A DNA stretch of 8,679 nucleotides, taken from Rhodospirillaceae bacterium (lineage in GTDB: Bacteria > Pseudomonadota > Alphaproteobacteria > UBA11136). The stretch spans positions 1 to 8,679 of the forward strand of contig JABJES010000268.1 in the NCBI GenBank assembly GCA_018663165.1, written 5' to 3'. Numbering within the stretch: position 1 is the first letter of the stretch; each line of letters begins with the position of its first letter. Of this stretch, positions 1-6,488 are shown in pieces. The position numbers and the translations under genes were made by a program. A model generated the notes under the pieces. The model did not search any database and was not told where the DNA came from. It was given only the letters and a program-made list of their open reading frames with translations.

Positions 1-254
1 CGGCGAACGAAGACAGTTGGGTTCAGGTTCGCGATCAGACCGGTGAGCTTCTTTTGACCCAGATACTCCATGCTGGCGACATCTATCGGGCACCCGATCG
101 CTATGGGTTGACCCTGTTGACGGGAAATGCCGGTGCTCTGGAGATTGTCGTTGATGGCTCTCCCGTGCCTTCTCTGGGGCCGACGGGGTCAATCCGTCGG
201 GATGTGCCTCTTGACCCAGAGCGCCTGATTGCCGGAACTTCCGCCACGCCCTAA
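1..254 (+). CDS. rodZ: RodZ-like protein, C-terminal end (DUF4115 domain), partial
   Basis: This is the last 83 codons of a gene whose 5' part lies outside the window; the frame enters at position 3 and ends at TAA 252-254. The visible protein has the pattern of the C-terminal DUF4115 domain of RodZ-type proteins: an S-W-V-Q-V-R-D beginning, a G-D-I-Y-R-A-P-D segment, then L-T-G-N-A-G-A-L-E-I and V-D-G. RodZ is a bitopic membrane protein with a cytoplasmic helix-turn-helix domain that binds MreB and supports rod shape; the C-terminal domain is periplasmic. The cytoplasmic domain and membrane segment are not in view, so the full architecture is inferred. The next gene being ispG agrees with the known rodZ-ispG-hisS order of E. 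coli. The C-terminal domain call is good; the symbol depends on the unseen N-terminus. Confidence 0.75.
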   Translation, partial: ANEDSWVQVRDQTGELLLTQILHAGDIYRAPDRYGLTLLTGNAGALEIVVDGSPVPSLGPTGSIRRDVPLDPERLIAGTSATP

Positions 255-329
255 GGCTCTCTCCCTCAATCCATGGCTTGAACTTGCGCCGGGAGAAGCG
301 TACGTAAAAGTCCAACCGGGGAAACCCAC

Positions 330-353
330 CTGAGAAATTCAGCCCTCAGTTTT
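330..353 (+). other. Inverted repeat followed by TTTT in the rodZ-ispG gap
   Basis: CTGAG at 330-334 pairs with CTCAG at 345-349 across a 10-nt loop, and four Ts follow at 350-353. The stem has only 5 bp and the loop is large, so this is at best a weak terminator or attenuator for the upstream gene. The rest of the 133-nt gap (255-387) shows no convincing promoter. A second possible long-range pairing is TCTCCC 260-265 with GGGAGA 291-296. The ispG start has only a modest AAGAGA (370-375) as ribosome binding site. Confidence 0.25.
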
Positions 354-387
354 CAGGAATGACCTGATCAAAGAGATAACGTTAAAA

Positions 388-1623
388 ATGTCCAGTAATT
401 CTCACCTTTCTAAAAGACGTCGCAGCGTGCCGGTTAAGGTTGGTGGCGTTGAAATTGGCGGTGATGCGCCGATTGTTGTCCAGTCCATGACCAATACGGA
501 TACCGCCGATGCCGAAGGGACGGCGGCTCAAATTGCCGCTCTCGCCCGCGCCGGTTCAGAGCTGGTTCGTATTACCGTCGACCGGGAAGAGGCGGCCAGG
601 GCCGTGCCCCGAATTCGGGACCTTCTTGAGAAAGAGGGCATTGATGTTCCCCTGGTCGGTGATTTTCACTATATCGGCCACACTTTGCTGACAAAATACC
701 CGGAATGCGCCACAGCATTGGCCAAATACCGCATCAATCCCGGCAATGTCGGTCATCGGCAAAAAAGAGACAGTCAATTTTCGACGATGATTGAAGTTGC
801 CCTGAAAAATGACCGTCCGGTTCGGATCGGCGTCAATTGGGGCAGCTTGGATCAGGAGCTTCTGGCGGGTCTGATGGACGAGAATGCGTTGCTCAAAGAG
901 CCTAAGGATATTGCCCATGTGACCAGGGACGCGCTCGTTGTTTCGGCCCTTGATAGCGCGGCGCGGGCCGAGGAACTTGGCATGGGACGAGACAAGATTA
1001 TTCTCTCCTGCAAGGTCAGTGCCGTTCAGGATTTGATTGAGGTCTATCGTGATCTTGGTGACAAAAGCGACTACGCCCTTCATCTCGGCCTGACCGAGGC
1101 GGGTATGGGGTCAAAAGGTATTGTCGCCTCGACTGCGGCCTTGGCCATTCTTTTGCAGGAAGGCATCGGTGACACTATTCGCATTTCCCTGACCCCTGAA
1201 CCCGGTGGCGACCGCACGAGAGAGGTGATCGTTGGCCAGGAAATTCTCCAGACCATGGGCTTGCGTTCCTTCGTCCCTCTGGTTACGGCTTGCCCTGGCT
1301 GTGGGCGGACCACCAGCACCGTCTTTCAGGATTTGGCCAGTAAGATTCAGGCGCGTGTTCGAGAGAAAATGCCGGAATGGGGAAAAACCTTTGTTGGGGT
1401 CGAGGATATGAATCTTGCCGTTATGGGCTGTATCGTCAACGGCCCAGGGGAAAGCAAGCATGCCGATATAGGCATTAGTCTTCCTGGTACCGGCGAGGAA
1501 CCGGCAGCCCCGGTTTTCATTGATGGAAAAAAGGTGCTGACCCTGCGTGGGGCCAAAATCGCCGAGGAATTTTACAAGATCGTGGACGATTACGTCGAGT
1601 CGCGCTACCAAAGGCGGTCATAA
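388..1623 (+). CDS. ispG: 4-hydroxy-3-methylbut-2-enyl diphosphate synthase (IspG/GcpE)
   Basis: IspG is a cytoplasmic [4Fe-4S] enzyme of the MEP (non-mevalonate) isoprenoid pathway. It reductively opens 2-C-methyl-D-erythritol 2,4-cyclodiphosphate to HMBPP, the penultimate step before IPP and DMAPP. The 411-residue product has the N-terminal V-Q-S-M-T-N-T-D-T motif (about residues 31-39) of the TIM-barrel domain, and R-I-N-P-G-N-V-G and R-I-G-V-N-W-G-S-L further on. The C-terminal cluster domain has A-C-P-G-C-G-R with Cys302 and Cys305, then M-G-C-I-V-N-G-P-G-E with Cys348 and Glu355. These match the three Cys and one Glu cluster ligands of E. coli IspG, and the Cys-to-Glu spacing of seven is identical. 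It is longer than the 372-residue E. coli protein, as expected for alphaproteobacterial forms. The ATG start is followed by a basic S-K-R-R-R segment typical of the family. It is probably co-transcribed with hisS 84 nt downstream. Confidence 0.97.
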   Translation: MSSNSHLSKRRRSVPVKVGGVEIGGDAPIVVQSMTNTDTADAEGTAAQIAALARAGSELVRITVDREEAARAVPRIRDLLEKEGIDVPLVGDFHYIGHTLLTKYPECATALAKYRINPGNVGHRQKRDSQFSTMIEVALKNDRPVRIGVNWGSLDQELLAGLMDENALLKEPKDIAHVTRDALVVSALDSAARAEELGMGRDKIILSCKVSAVQDLIEVYRDLGDKSDYALHLGLTEAGMGSKGIVASTAALAILLQEGIGDTIRISLTPEPGGDRTREVIVGQEILQTMGLRSFVPLVTACPGCGRTTSTVFQDLASKIQARVREKMPEWGKTFVGVEDMNLAVMGCIVNGPGESKHADIGISLPGTGEEPAAPVFIDGKKVLTLRGAKIAEEFYKIVDDYVESRYQRRS

Positions 1624-1635
1624 CCCGCTTATTGC

Positions 1636-1679
1636 GGAACAGGGCTTTGGAGGCGGGCATGTGCCGGGCCTCTTGTTCC
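1636..1679 (+). repeat. Nested inverted repeat (stem-loop) between ispG and hisS
   Basis: GGAACA 1636-1641 pairs perfectly with TGTTCC 1674-1679. Inside it, GAGGC 1650-1654 pairs with GCCTC 1668-1672, and inside that GGC 1656-1658 pairs with GCC 1663-1665 around an ATGT loop. The left arm has an 8-nt unpaired stretch (1642-1649). No T tract follows, so an intrinsic terminator is unlikely. It ends 15 nt before the hisS Shine-Dalgarno, so it could act on mRNA processing, stability or hisS translation. The pairing is seen directly; the role is a guess. Confidence 0.5.
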
Positions 1680-1694
1680 CCCACCTGAAAATCC

Positions 1695-1700
1695 GGAGAG
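1695..1700 (+). promoter_or_regulatory. Shine-Dalgarno GGAGAG supporting the hisS TTG start
   Basis: GGAGAG lies 7 nt before TTG 1708-1710. No ATG is available at the family's usual N-terminus, so this site and the conserved L-Q-P-V-R-G-T-H-D beginning together decide for the TTG start. Confidence 0.75.
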
Positions 1701-1707
1701 ACGCGCT

Positions 1708-2952
1708 TTGTCATCCCTTCAGCCGGTTCGAGGCACCCACGATATTCTCTCCCAAGAGAGCGCTGATCGCCGCCACATCGTTGAAACCGGCCGCAATGTC
1801 GCCCTGTGTTATGGCTATGGCGAAATTTCAACGCCGATCTTTGAATTCACCGAAGTATTCAAGCGTACCCTTGGCGACACCTCAGACATCGTTACCAAGG
1901 AAATGTACACCTTTGAGGACAGAGGCGGCCATGAGATCACTCTGCGGCCCGAAGGGACCGCCGGGATTGCCAGGGCCTTTATTTCCAATGGCCTGGCTCA
2001 AAACCTGCCGTTACGCTATTTCTACCAGGGGCCGATGTTCCGCTACGAGCGGCCCCAGAAAGGCCGTTTGCGCCAGTTCCACCAGATCGGTGTCGAGCTG
2101 ATCGGCGTTCCTTCTCCCCTGGCGGATGTTGAGACGATTGCCCTTGGTGCCCAGGTGCTCCGGGAATTGGGGGTGCTTGATCGCACGGTTCTGGAGATCA
2201 ATACGCTGGGTGACACCGACAGCCGCAATGCTTATCGGGCCGCTCTTGTCGATTATTTCAGCAAACATCTTGATGTCCTGTCGGAAGATAGCCGCACCCG
2301 GTTGCAACGCAATCCCTTGCGGATCCTCGATTCGAAAGACAAGGGTGATCGCGCCCTGATCAATGAGGCTCCTCTGTTTGCTGATTATCTGAACGACGTG
2401 TCCCGCGCCTTCTTTGATGACGTGCTCAAGGGGCTTGATGCTCTGGGGCTGGCCTATTCTCATAATCCGCGCTTGGTGCGGGGGCTTGATTATTACTGCC
2501 ACACGGCTTTTGAATTTACTACTGAGGCCCTTGGTGCCCAGGGGACCGTTCTCGCTGGTGGGCGCTATGACGGCCTTATTTCAGCAATGGGTGGTGCTGT
2601 GACCCCTGGCATTGGCTGGGCGGCTGGAATTGAACGTCTGGCGATGCTTGTCGATACGTTTCCCCCTTTAGCCCGCGCTATCGCCGTCATTCCCGTTGGC
2701 GACGACATGCAGGAAACAGCCCTGAAGATCGCCCACAAGCTGCGCGGCGAAGGGTTTGTCATTGATATGGATTATTCGGGAAATCTCAGTAAACGGCTTA
2801 AACGCGCCAACAAGCGCCATGCGCGCGCCGCAATTCTGATCGGCGAGGAAGAAGTGGCGCGAGATGTCGCAACCCTGCGAGACCTCGATACGGGGGAACA
2901 AAATGAAATCCCCCTTTCGGCGCTTAGCAAACACCTCACCCCCTTCAGGTAG
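1708..2952 (+). CDS. hisS: Histidine--tRNA ligase (HisRS)
   Basis: This is a cytoplasmic class II aminoacyl-tRNA synthetase that activates histidine with ATP and charges tRNA-His. The 414-residue length is close to the 424 of E. coli HisRS. It begins with the typical L-Q-P-V-R-G-T-H-D-I. Class II motif 2 is F-R-Y-E-R-P at residues 111-116. The histidine-specific signatures are both present: R-G-L-D-Y-Y at 258-263, where Arg258 corresponds to the catalytic Arg259 of E. coli, and G-G-R-Y-D-G-L at 284-290. The last roughly 90 residues form the anticodon-binding domain (A-I-A-V-I-P-V-G onward). The start is TTG with a good GGAGAG site 7 nt upstream; TTG may moderate expression. Its stop is 7 nt before the HemA-like start, which points to coupled translation. 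The ispG-hisS order is the same as in E. coli. Confidence 0.97.
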   Translation: MSSLQPVRGTHDILSQESADRRHIVETGRNVALCYGYGEISTPIFEFTEVFKRTLGDTSDIVTKEMYTFEDRGGHEITLRPEGTAGIARAFISNGLAQNLPLRYFYQGPMFRYERPQKGRLRQFHQIGVELIGVPSPLADVETIALGAQVLRELGVLDRTVLEINTLGDTDSRNAYRAALVDYFSKHLDVLSEDSRTRLQRNPLRILDSKDKGDRALINEAPLFADYLNDVSRAFFDDVLKGLDALGLAYSHNPRLVRGLDYYCHTAFEFTTEALGAQGTVLAGGRYDGLISAMGGAVTPGIGWAAGIERLAMLVDTFPPLARAIAVIPVGDDMQETALKIAHKLRGEGFVIDMDYSGNLSKRLKRANKRHARAAILIGEEEVARDVATLRDLDTGEQNEIPLSALSKHLTPFR

Positions 2953-2959
2953 CCTGGTC

Positions 2960-4264
2960 ATGACGGAACACGCTCAAATGCTGTCCCGGTTTATGGTGGT
3001 CGGGGCCAATCACCGCTCAAGTTCGCTTGCCATCCGTGAAAAGCTGGTTGTCGAAGAGGCGGCTTTGCCGCGACTGCTCGATAAGCTTCAGGCCGCAGGC
3101 CTTGTCCAGGCGATGGCGATTTCCACCGGTGACAGAATCGAGGTTCTGATGGTCGGTGAAAGCCTGACAGAGGCGGAAGAGATCGTCACCGACGCACTGG
3201 CCGATTTGTCGGGGCTGGAGCACAGAGATTTACAGGGGCAACTCTTTGCCTTCAGCGGTGAGGGCGCCATTTGTCACAGCTTTGCCATGGCCGCGACGAT
3301 CGACGGCATTCTTCTCGGTGATCCCAGAGTGTCCGAGAGCTTACGGACAGGCGAACGTCTGGCCCGTGATGCGGACATGATTGGGCCGGAACTTGATGGC
3401 CTGCTTGGGGCTATTTTCACCGTTGTTGAACGGGTGAACCGGGAATCCGGTATCGCCGCCCGCCCGGTATCGACCGCCACCGCCGCCTTGCAGGTGGCCC
3501 GCGACATGTATGGTGAGCTTTCCAGATGCACCTGTCTCATGGTCGGTGCAGATGAAATGGGTTTTTTGCTTGGCCGCTATTTTCACGAGGCCGGAACGGG
3601 TGCAATGCGCGTTACTGGCGGGTCGGCAACTCGCCTTGAAGAGGTCGCCCAAACTCTTTCAGCCGATGTTGTTCCCCTTGAAGACCTTGACGGGGCTCTG
3701 GCTGATACGGATATCGTCATCGCCGCCATTGGCTCGAAGGGCCGCCTTGTTACCGAAAGCCTTGTTGAACAGGTTTTAAAGCTTCGCAAGCGCAAGCCTA
3801 TAATCCTGATAGATGCTGCAGTACCGGGCAATGTCGAGCGCGGGGTGGGCAATCTCGAAGGCGCTTTTGTCTATGACCTTAACGATCTTGAGCAGATGGT
3901 TATGGATGGACGGGCCGAAAGCGAGTTGGCGAGCCAGGCGGCGCATAAAATCGTTGAGACCGGAATCAGGGCGTTTCTGGAGGGCGGGAATCTTTCCGCC
4001 GGGGGTGTTAATGACGAAGGCATCGGCACTTATTTTGCTCATCTGCGGGATGAAATCACGGATCGGATTGAGGAAGAATTCAGTAATAATGAAACCAGGG
4101 AGGCTGCTCGCCGCACCGCCGATCTGTTTGTTGAAAGACTGCTTGCCGACGGCAGGCTTGTTCTGCACCGTTCTGACCGGGATGAGGGCGAAGAGCACAG
4201 CGTAAGATCATTTCTACGCCGTCTTTCGGGATTCTCTCGTTTTGGCGCAAGGCGCAAGAATTAA
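2960..4264 (+). CDS. hemA: Glutamyl-tRNA reductase family protein (HemA-like) lacking the catalytic cysteine
   Basis: The family reduces glutamyl-tRNA with NADPH to glutamate-1-semialdehyde, the first step of C5-pathway heme synthesis. This 434-residue protein keeps the whole three-part layout: an N-terminal catalytic domain beginning V-V-G-A-N-H-R, a Rossmann domain near residues 185-330, and a helical C-terminal dimerisation region. Compared with remembered E. coli HemA, the catalytic STCNR motif reads S55-T56-G57-D58-R59, so Cys50 is replaced by Gly57. GEPQ became G120-D121-P122-R123, and the nucleotide-binding GAGE became G196-A197-D198-E199. Arg59, Glu61 and His106 (E. coli His99) are retained, with a constant offset of 7 that makes the alignment secure. 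The reading frame is intact, so this is not a decayed gene, but reductase activity is doubtful. The tail is very basic (R-R-L-S-G-F-S-R-F-G-A-R-R-K). The ATG at 2960 lies 7 nt after hisS with AGGT upstream; 2903 or 2978 are alternative starts. The position before prfA-prmC is that of true hemA in E. coli. Confidence 0.85.
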   Translation: MTEHAQMLSRFMVVGANHRSSSLAIREKLVVEEAALPRLLDKLQAAGLVQAMAISTGDRIEVLMVGESLTEAEEIVTDALADLSGLEHRDLQGQLFAFSGEGAICHSFAMAATIDGILLGDPRVSESLRTGERLARDADMIGPELDGLLGAIFTVVERVNRESGIAARPVSTATAALQVARDMYGELSRCTCLMVGADEMGFLLGRYFHEAGTGAMRVTGGSATRLEEVAQTLSADVVPLEDLDGALADTDIVIAAIGSKGRLVTESLVEQVLKLRKRKPIILIDAAVPGNVERGVGNLEGAFVYDLNDLEQMVMDGRAESELASQAAHKIVETGIRAFLEGGNLSAGGVNDEGIGTYFAHLRDEITDRIEEEFSNNETREAARRTADLFVERLLADGRLVLHRSDRDEGEEHSVRSFLRRLSGFSRFGARRKN

Positions 4265-4276
4265 AAAAGGTAAAAG

Positions 4277-5353
4277 ATGAGCTTGAACGAAAAACTCGAC
4301 CGGGTAATTGCCCGGCGTCAGGAATTGAGCGACTTGCTGGCCAAAGGCGGCTCAAACGATCACCAGGAATTCGCCCGTTTGTCGCGGGAATTTTCCGAGC
4401 TGAATGCAGTCTCGGAAAGCATTCTCTCTCTGCGCAAGGCGGAAAAGGAAATCGGGGAACTGGAGGTTCTGATCTCTGATCCTGATAGCGATGAGGAAAT
4501 GCGCGCCCTGGCCGAAGAGGAAAAGGCTGAAATTTCGAAACAGATTCCCGATCTTGAAGAGCAGATCAAGGTTGCCCTCCTGCCCAAGGACGAGGCCGAT
4601 TCAAAGAATTCCATGCTTGAAGTGCGCGCCGGCACCGGCGGCGACGAGGCAGCGCTGTTCGCTGCCGAGCTTTTTCGGATGTACAACCGTTATGCCGAAA
4701 AACAAGGCTGGAAATTCGAGATCATGGAGATCAACGAAACCGGCATTGGCGGTTTTAAGGAGGCGATTGCCAGCATTTCCGGCAACAATGTTTTTTCCCG
4801 TCTCAAATTCGAATCCGGCACCCATCGGGTTCAAAGGGTGCCTGAAACCGAATCCGGCGGGCGGATTCATACTTCCGCGGCGACGGTTGCCGTTCTGCCC
4901 GAGGCAGAGGATGTGGATGTGAATATCGAAGACAAGGATATCAGGGTCGATGTTTTCCGCGCCAGCGGTCCCGGCGGCCAGTCGGTCAACACCACCGATA
5001 GTGCGGTTCGTATTACCCATCTCCCGACCGGGATCATTGCCACTTGTCAGGATGAAAAATCCCAGCACAAGAACAGGGCCAAGGCGTTAAAAGTTCTCCG
5101 GGCCAGGGTTTACGACGCCGAACGCATGGCCAAGGACGCCGAACGGGCGGCCCAGCGTAAAAGTCAGGTCGGGACCGGCGACCGGTCAGAACGCATTCGC
5201 ACCTATAATTTTCCTCAAGGGAGGGTCACCGACCACCGGATCAATCTTACCCTCTACAAGCTTGAACAGATCATGCAAGGCGAGGGGCTGGACGAGGTGA
5301 TCGATCAGCTGGTTGCCGAGGATCAGGCCAGTCGGCTGGCCGAGATGGATTAA
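4277..5353 (+). CDS. prfA: Peptide chain release factor 1 (RF1)
   Basis: RF1 recognises UAA and UAG stop codons in the ribosomal A site and triggers hydrolysis of peptidyl-tRNA. The product has 358 residues (360 in E. coli). The stop-codon-reading P-x-T tripeptide is P189-E190-T191, inside R-V-P-E-T-E-S; P-x-T with proline and threonine marks RF1 as opposed to the S-P-F of RF2. The peptidyl-hydrolysis motif is G-P-G-G-Q-S-V-N-T, with the glutamine at residue 235, the same number as the E. coli glutamine that PrmC methylates. The ATG is preceded by AAGG (4267-4270) at 6-nt spacing and lies 12 nt after the HemA-like stop. The stop codon shares a base with the prmC start (TAATG), so the factor and its modifying enzyme are translationally coupled. 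No odd features are visible. Confidence 0.98.
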   Translation: MSLNEKLDRVIARRQELSDLLAKGGSNDHQEFARLSREFSELNAVSESILSLRKAEKEIGELEVLISDPDSDEEMRALAEEEKAEISKQIPDLEEQIKVALLPKDEADSKNSMLEVRAGTGGDEAALFAAELFRMYNRYAEKQGWKFEIMEINETGIGGFKEAIASISGNNVFSRLKFESGTHRVQRVPETESGGRIHTSAATVAVLPEAEDVDVNIEDKDIRVDVFRASGPGGQSVNTTDSAVRITHLPTGIIATCQDEKSQHKNRAKALKVLRARVYDAERMAKDAERAAQRKSQVGTGDRSERIRTYNFPQGRVTDHRINLTLYKLEQIMQGEGLDEVIDQLVAEDQASRLAEMD

Positions 5354-6210
5354 TGGTGGTGCTGACCGTCGCCGGGGCGCTCGATATGGCGACGGCACGG
5401 CTGAAGGGGGCCGGTATCCCATCGCCGCGCCAGGAGGGGCGATTGCTGCTCGCAGATGCCTTGTCGGTTTCCCCGGAAAAACTGGTCCTTGAACCCGGCT
5501 TGTCTCTGCAGGAGGCGGAATATGCCCGCTTTGAGGCAGCGCTTGAAAAGCGGGAAAAGCGGATGCCCATGGCCCAGGTGCTTGGTCGCCGGGAGTTCTG
5601 GAGCCGATCTTTTAAAGTCACCGCCGATACCCTGGACCCCCGCCCTGACAGTGAGACCCTGATCTCTAGCGTTTTGTCGGCTTTTCCCGATCAAGACGCG
5701 CCCCTGCGCCTGCTTGATCTGGGCACCGGCACCGGCTGCCTGTTGCTGACCCTTTTGAGTGAATATCCCCAGGCTTCCGGCCTTGGCATAGATCTCAGCG
5801 ATGCCGCCTGCCGGGTGGCGGTGGAAAACGCCACGTCCCTGGGCCTTGCCTCCCGGGTCATATTTGCCGTCGGTGACTGGGGCCGGGGGCTGGACGGCAC
5901 CTATGACGTTATTGTGTCCAATCCTCCCTATATCCCCGAGGCGGAGATTGAGACCCTTGCCGCCGAGGTAGCGGATTTTGAGCCCCGCCTGGCTCTTTCC
6001 GGGGGGGCGGACGGTCTGGCCTGTTACCGCGATCTGATGCCCGACATCACCCGTCTTCTGGCACCGGGTGGTGGTGCGTTTCTGGAGATCGGCCAAGGGC
6101 AGGCCGGGGATGTTTCCGCCTTGGCGGAAACAGAGGGAATGGCGTTAGTGTCCGAGATTCCAGATCTTAGTGGGATCGTTCGTTGTTTGGCTCTCGTTCG
6201 CGATATTTAA
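5353..6210 (+). CDS. prmC: Release factor glutamine methyltransferase (PrmC/HemK)
   Basis: PrmC uses S-adenosylmethionine to N5-methylate the glutamine of the GGQ motif in release factors 1 and 2, which speeds peptide release. The 285-residue protein (277 in E. coli) has an N-terminal helical release-factor-binding domain (about 1-85), the P-R-P-D-S-E-T segment, the SAM-binding loop D-L-G-T-G-T-G-C with its first glycine at 124, and the catalytic N190-P-P-Y193 tetrapeptide typical of N5-glutamine methyltransferases. Translation starts at ATG 5353 within TAATG, overlapping the prfA stop by one base. The older name HemK reflects its location beside hemA, which is preserved here. It is the last gene of the tight hisS-to-prmC run. 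Confidence 0.97.
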   Translation: MVVLTVAGALDMATARLKGAGIPSPRQEGRLLLADALSVSPEKLVLEPGLSLQEAEYARFEAALEKREKRMPMAQVLGRREFWSRSFKVTADTLDPRPDSETLISSVLSAFPDQDAPLRLLDLGTGTGCLLLTLLSEYPQASGLGIDLSDAACRVAVENATSLGLASRVIFAVGDWGRGLDGTYDVIVSNPPYIPEAEIETLAAEVADFEPRLALSGGADGLACYRDLMPDITRLLAPGGGAFLEIGQGQAGDVSALAETEGMALVSEIPDLSGIVRCLALVRDI

Positions 6211-6220
6211 GGCTCCTTGA

Positions 6221-6391
6221 GAGGGAGGTAAAACGGGTATCAGGAAAAAAAGCAGAAGAGAGAAAAAATGCTTGGAATACGGGCGCGCCCCGTCTAGGTT
6301 GTTGAAAGAGGCGCTGACTTGTAGCTTGGCTCTGGTCGCCGTCCCACTCTCCGATATTACCGCCGGTGGATCACAAGGGCATTTTCCGTGA
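6221..6391 (+). other. Possible small ORF or its remnant: ideal Shine-Dalgarno without a standard start codon
   Basis: The 278-nt gap after prmC (6211-6488) holds no clear gene. GGAGGT at 6224-6229 is a near-perfect ribosome binding site, but no ATG, GTG or TTG lies at working distance. An ATC at 6239, 9 nt downstream and one base from ATG, opens a 50-codon frame to TGA 6389-6391. The product would be a very basic N-terminus (R-K-K-S-R-E-K-K) followed later by a hydrophobic run (A-L-T-C-S-L-A-L-V-A-V-P-L), reminiscent of a signal or membrane peptide. The first standard start in that frame is TTG 6272. It could be a dead small gene, a non-AUG-start gene or chance. No relative is recognised. 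Confidence 0.25.
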
Positions 6392-6454
6392 TTGACTGTG
6401 TTGGTCTGGCAGGCCTTTTGGCTCTGCGCCGAAACGTTTGTTGTGGCTTAAGGA

Positions 6455-6470
6455 TTAGGATTGAATTTTG
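6455..6470 (+). promoter_or_regulatory. Shine-Dalgarno and alternative TTG start for the DUF4167 gene
   Basis: TTAGGA at 6455-6460 sits 7 nt before an in-frame TTG (6468-6470) that would add seven residues (M-I-K-K-T-G-G) to the DUF4167 protein. The family's usual beginning, M-K-Q-G followed by R-R-S-R-G-R, favours the ATG at 6489 instead, but that ATG has only a poor upstream site. The start is therefore unsettled. Confidence 0.4.
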
Positions 6471-6488
6471 ATTAAAAAGACTGGCGGA

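Noticed and set aside
277..306. CTTGAAC upstream of ispG as a sigma-32 or sigma-70 -35 element
   Set aside because: No acceptable -10 box lies at the right spacing (TACGTA at 301-306 matches TATAAT poorly).
2864..2959. N-terminal extension of the HemA-like protein by 32 residues, overlapping hisS
   Set aside because: The extension lies wholly in the hisS coding end, has no family similarity, and the ATG at 2960 fits the gap and the conserved V-V-G-A-N-H-R beginning.
4841..4849. RF1 tripeptide P-E-T instead of the E. coli P-A-T, as a possible change in stop-codon reading
   Set aside because: The middle residue of the P-x-T motif varies in RF1 proteins; the Pro and Thr that define UAA/UAG reading are intact.
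5350..6096. A 248-residue minus-strand reading frame opposite prmC
   Set aside because: prmC on the plus strand has clear family motifs (SAM loop and NPPY); the antisense frame has no recognisable domain and follows from codon bias.
6279..6293. ACGGG / CCCGT inverted repeat around CGCGC in the prmC-DUF4167 gap, as a terminator
   Set aside because: The 5-bp GC stem has no T tract after it, so it does not qualify as an intrinsic terminator.
6268..6297. Nine-codon ORF (M-L-G-I-R-A-R-P-V) after a purine-rich stretch, as a possible leader peptide
   Set aside because: There is no run of regulatory codons and no terminator-antiterminator pair after it. Short ORFs like this are common by chance.
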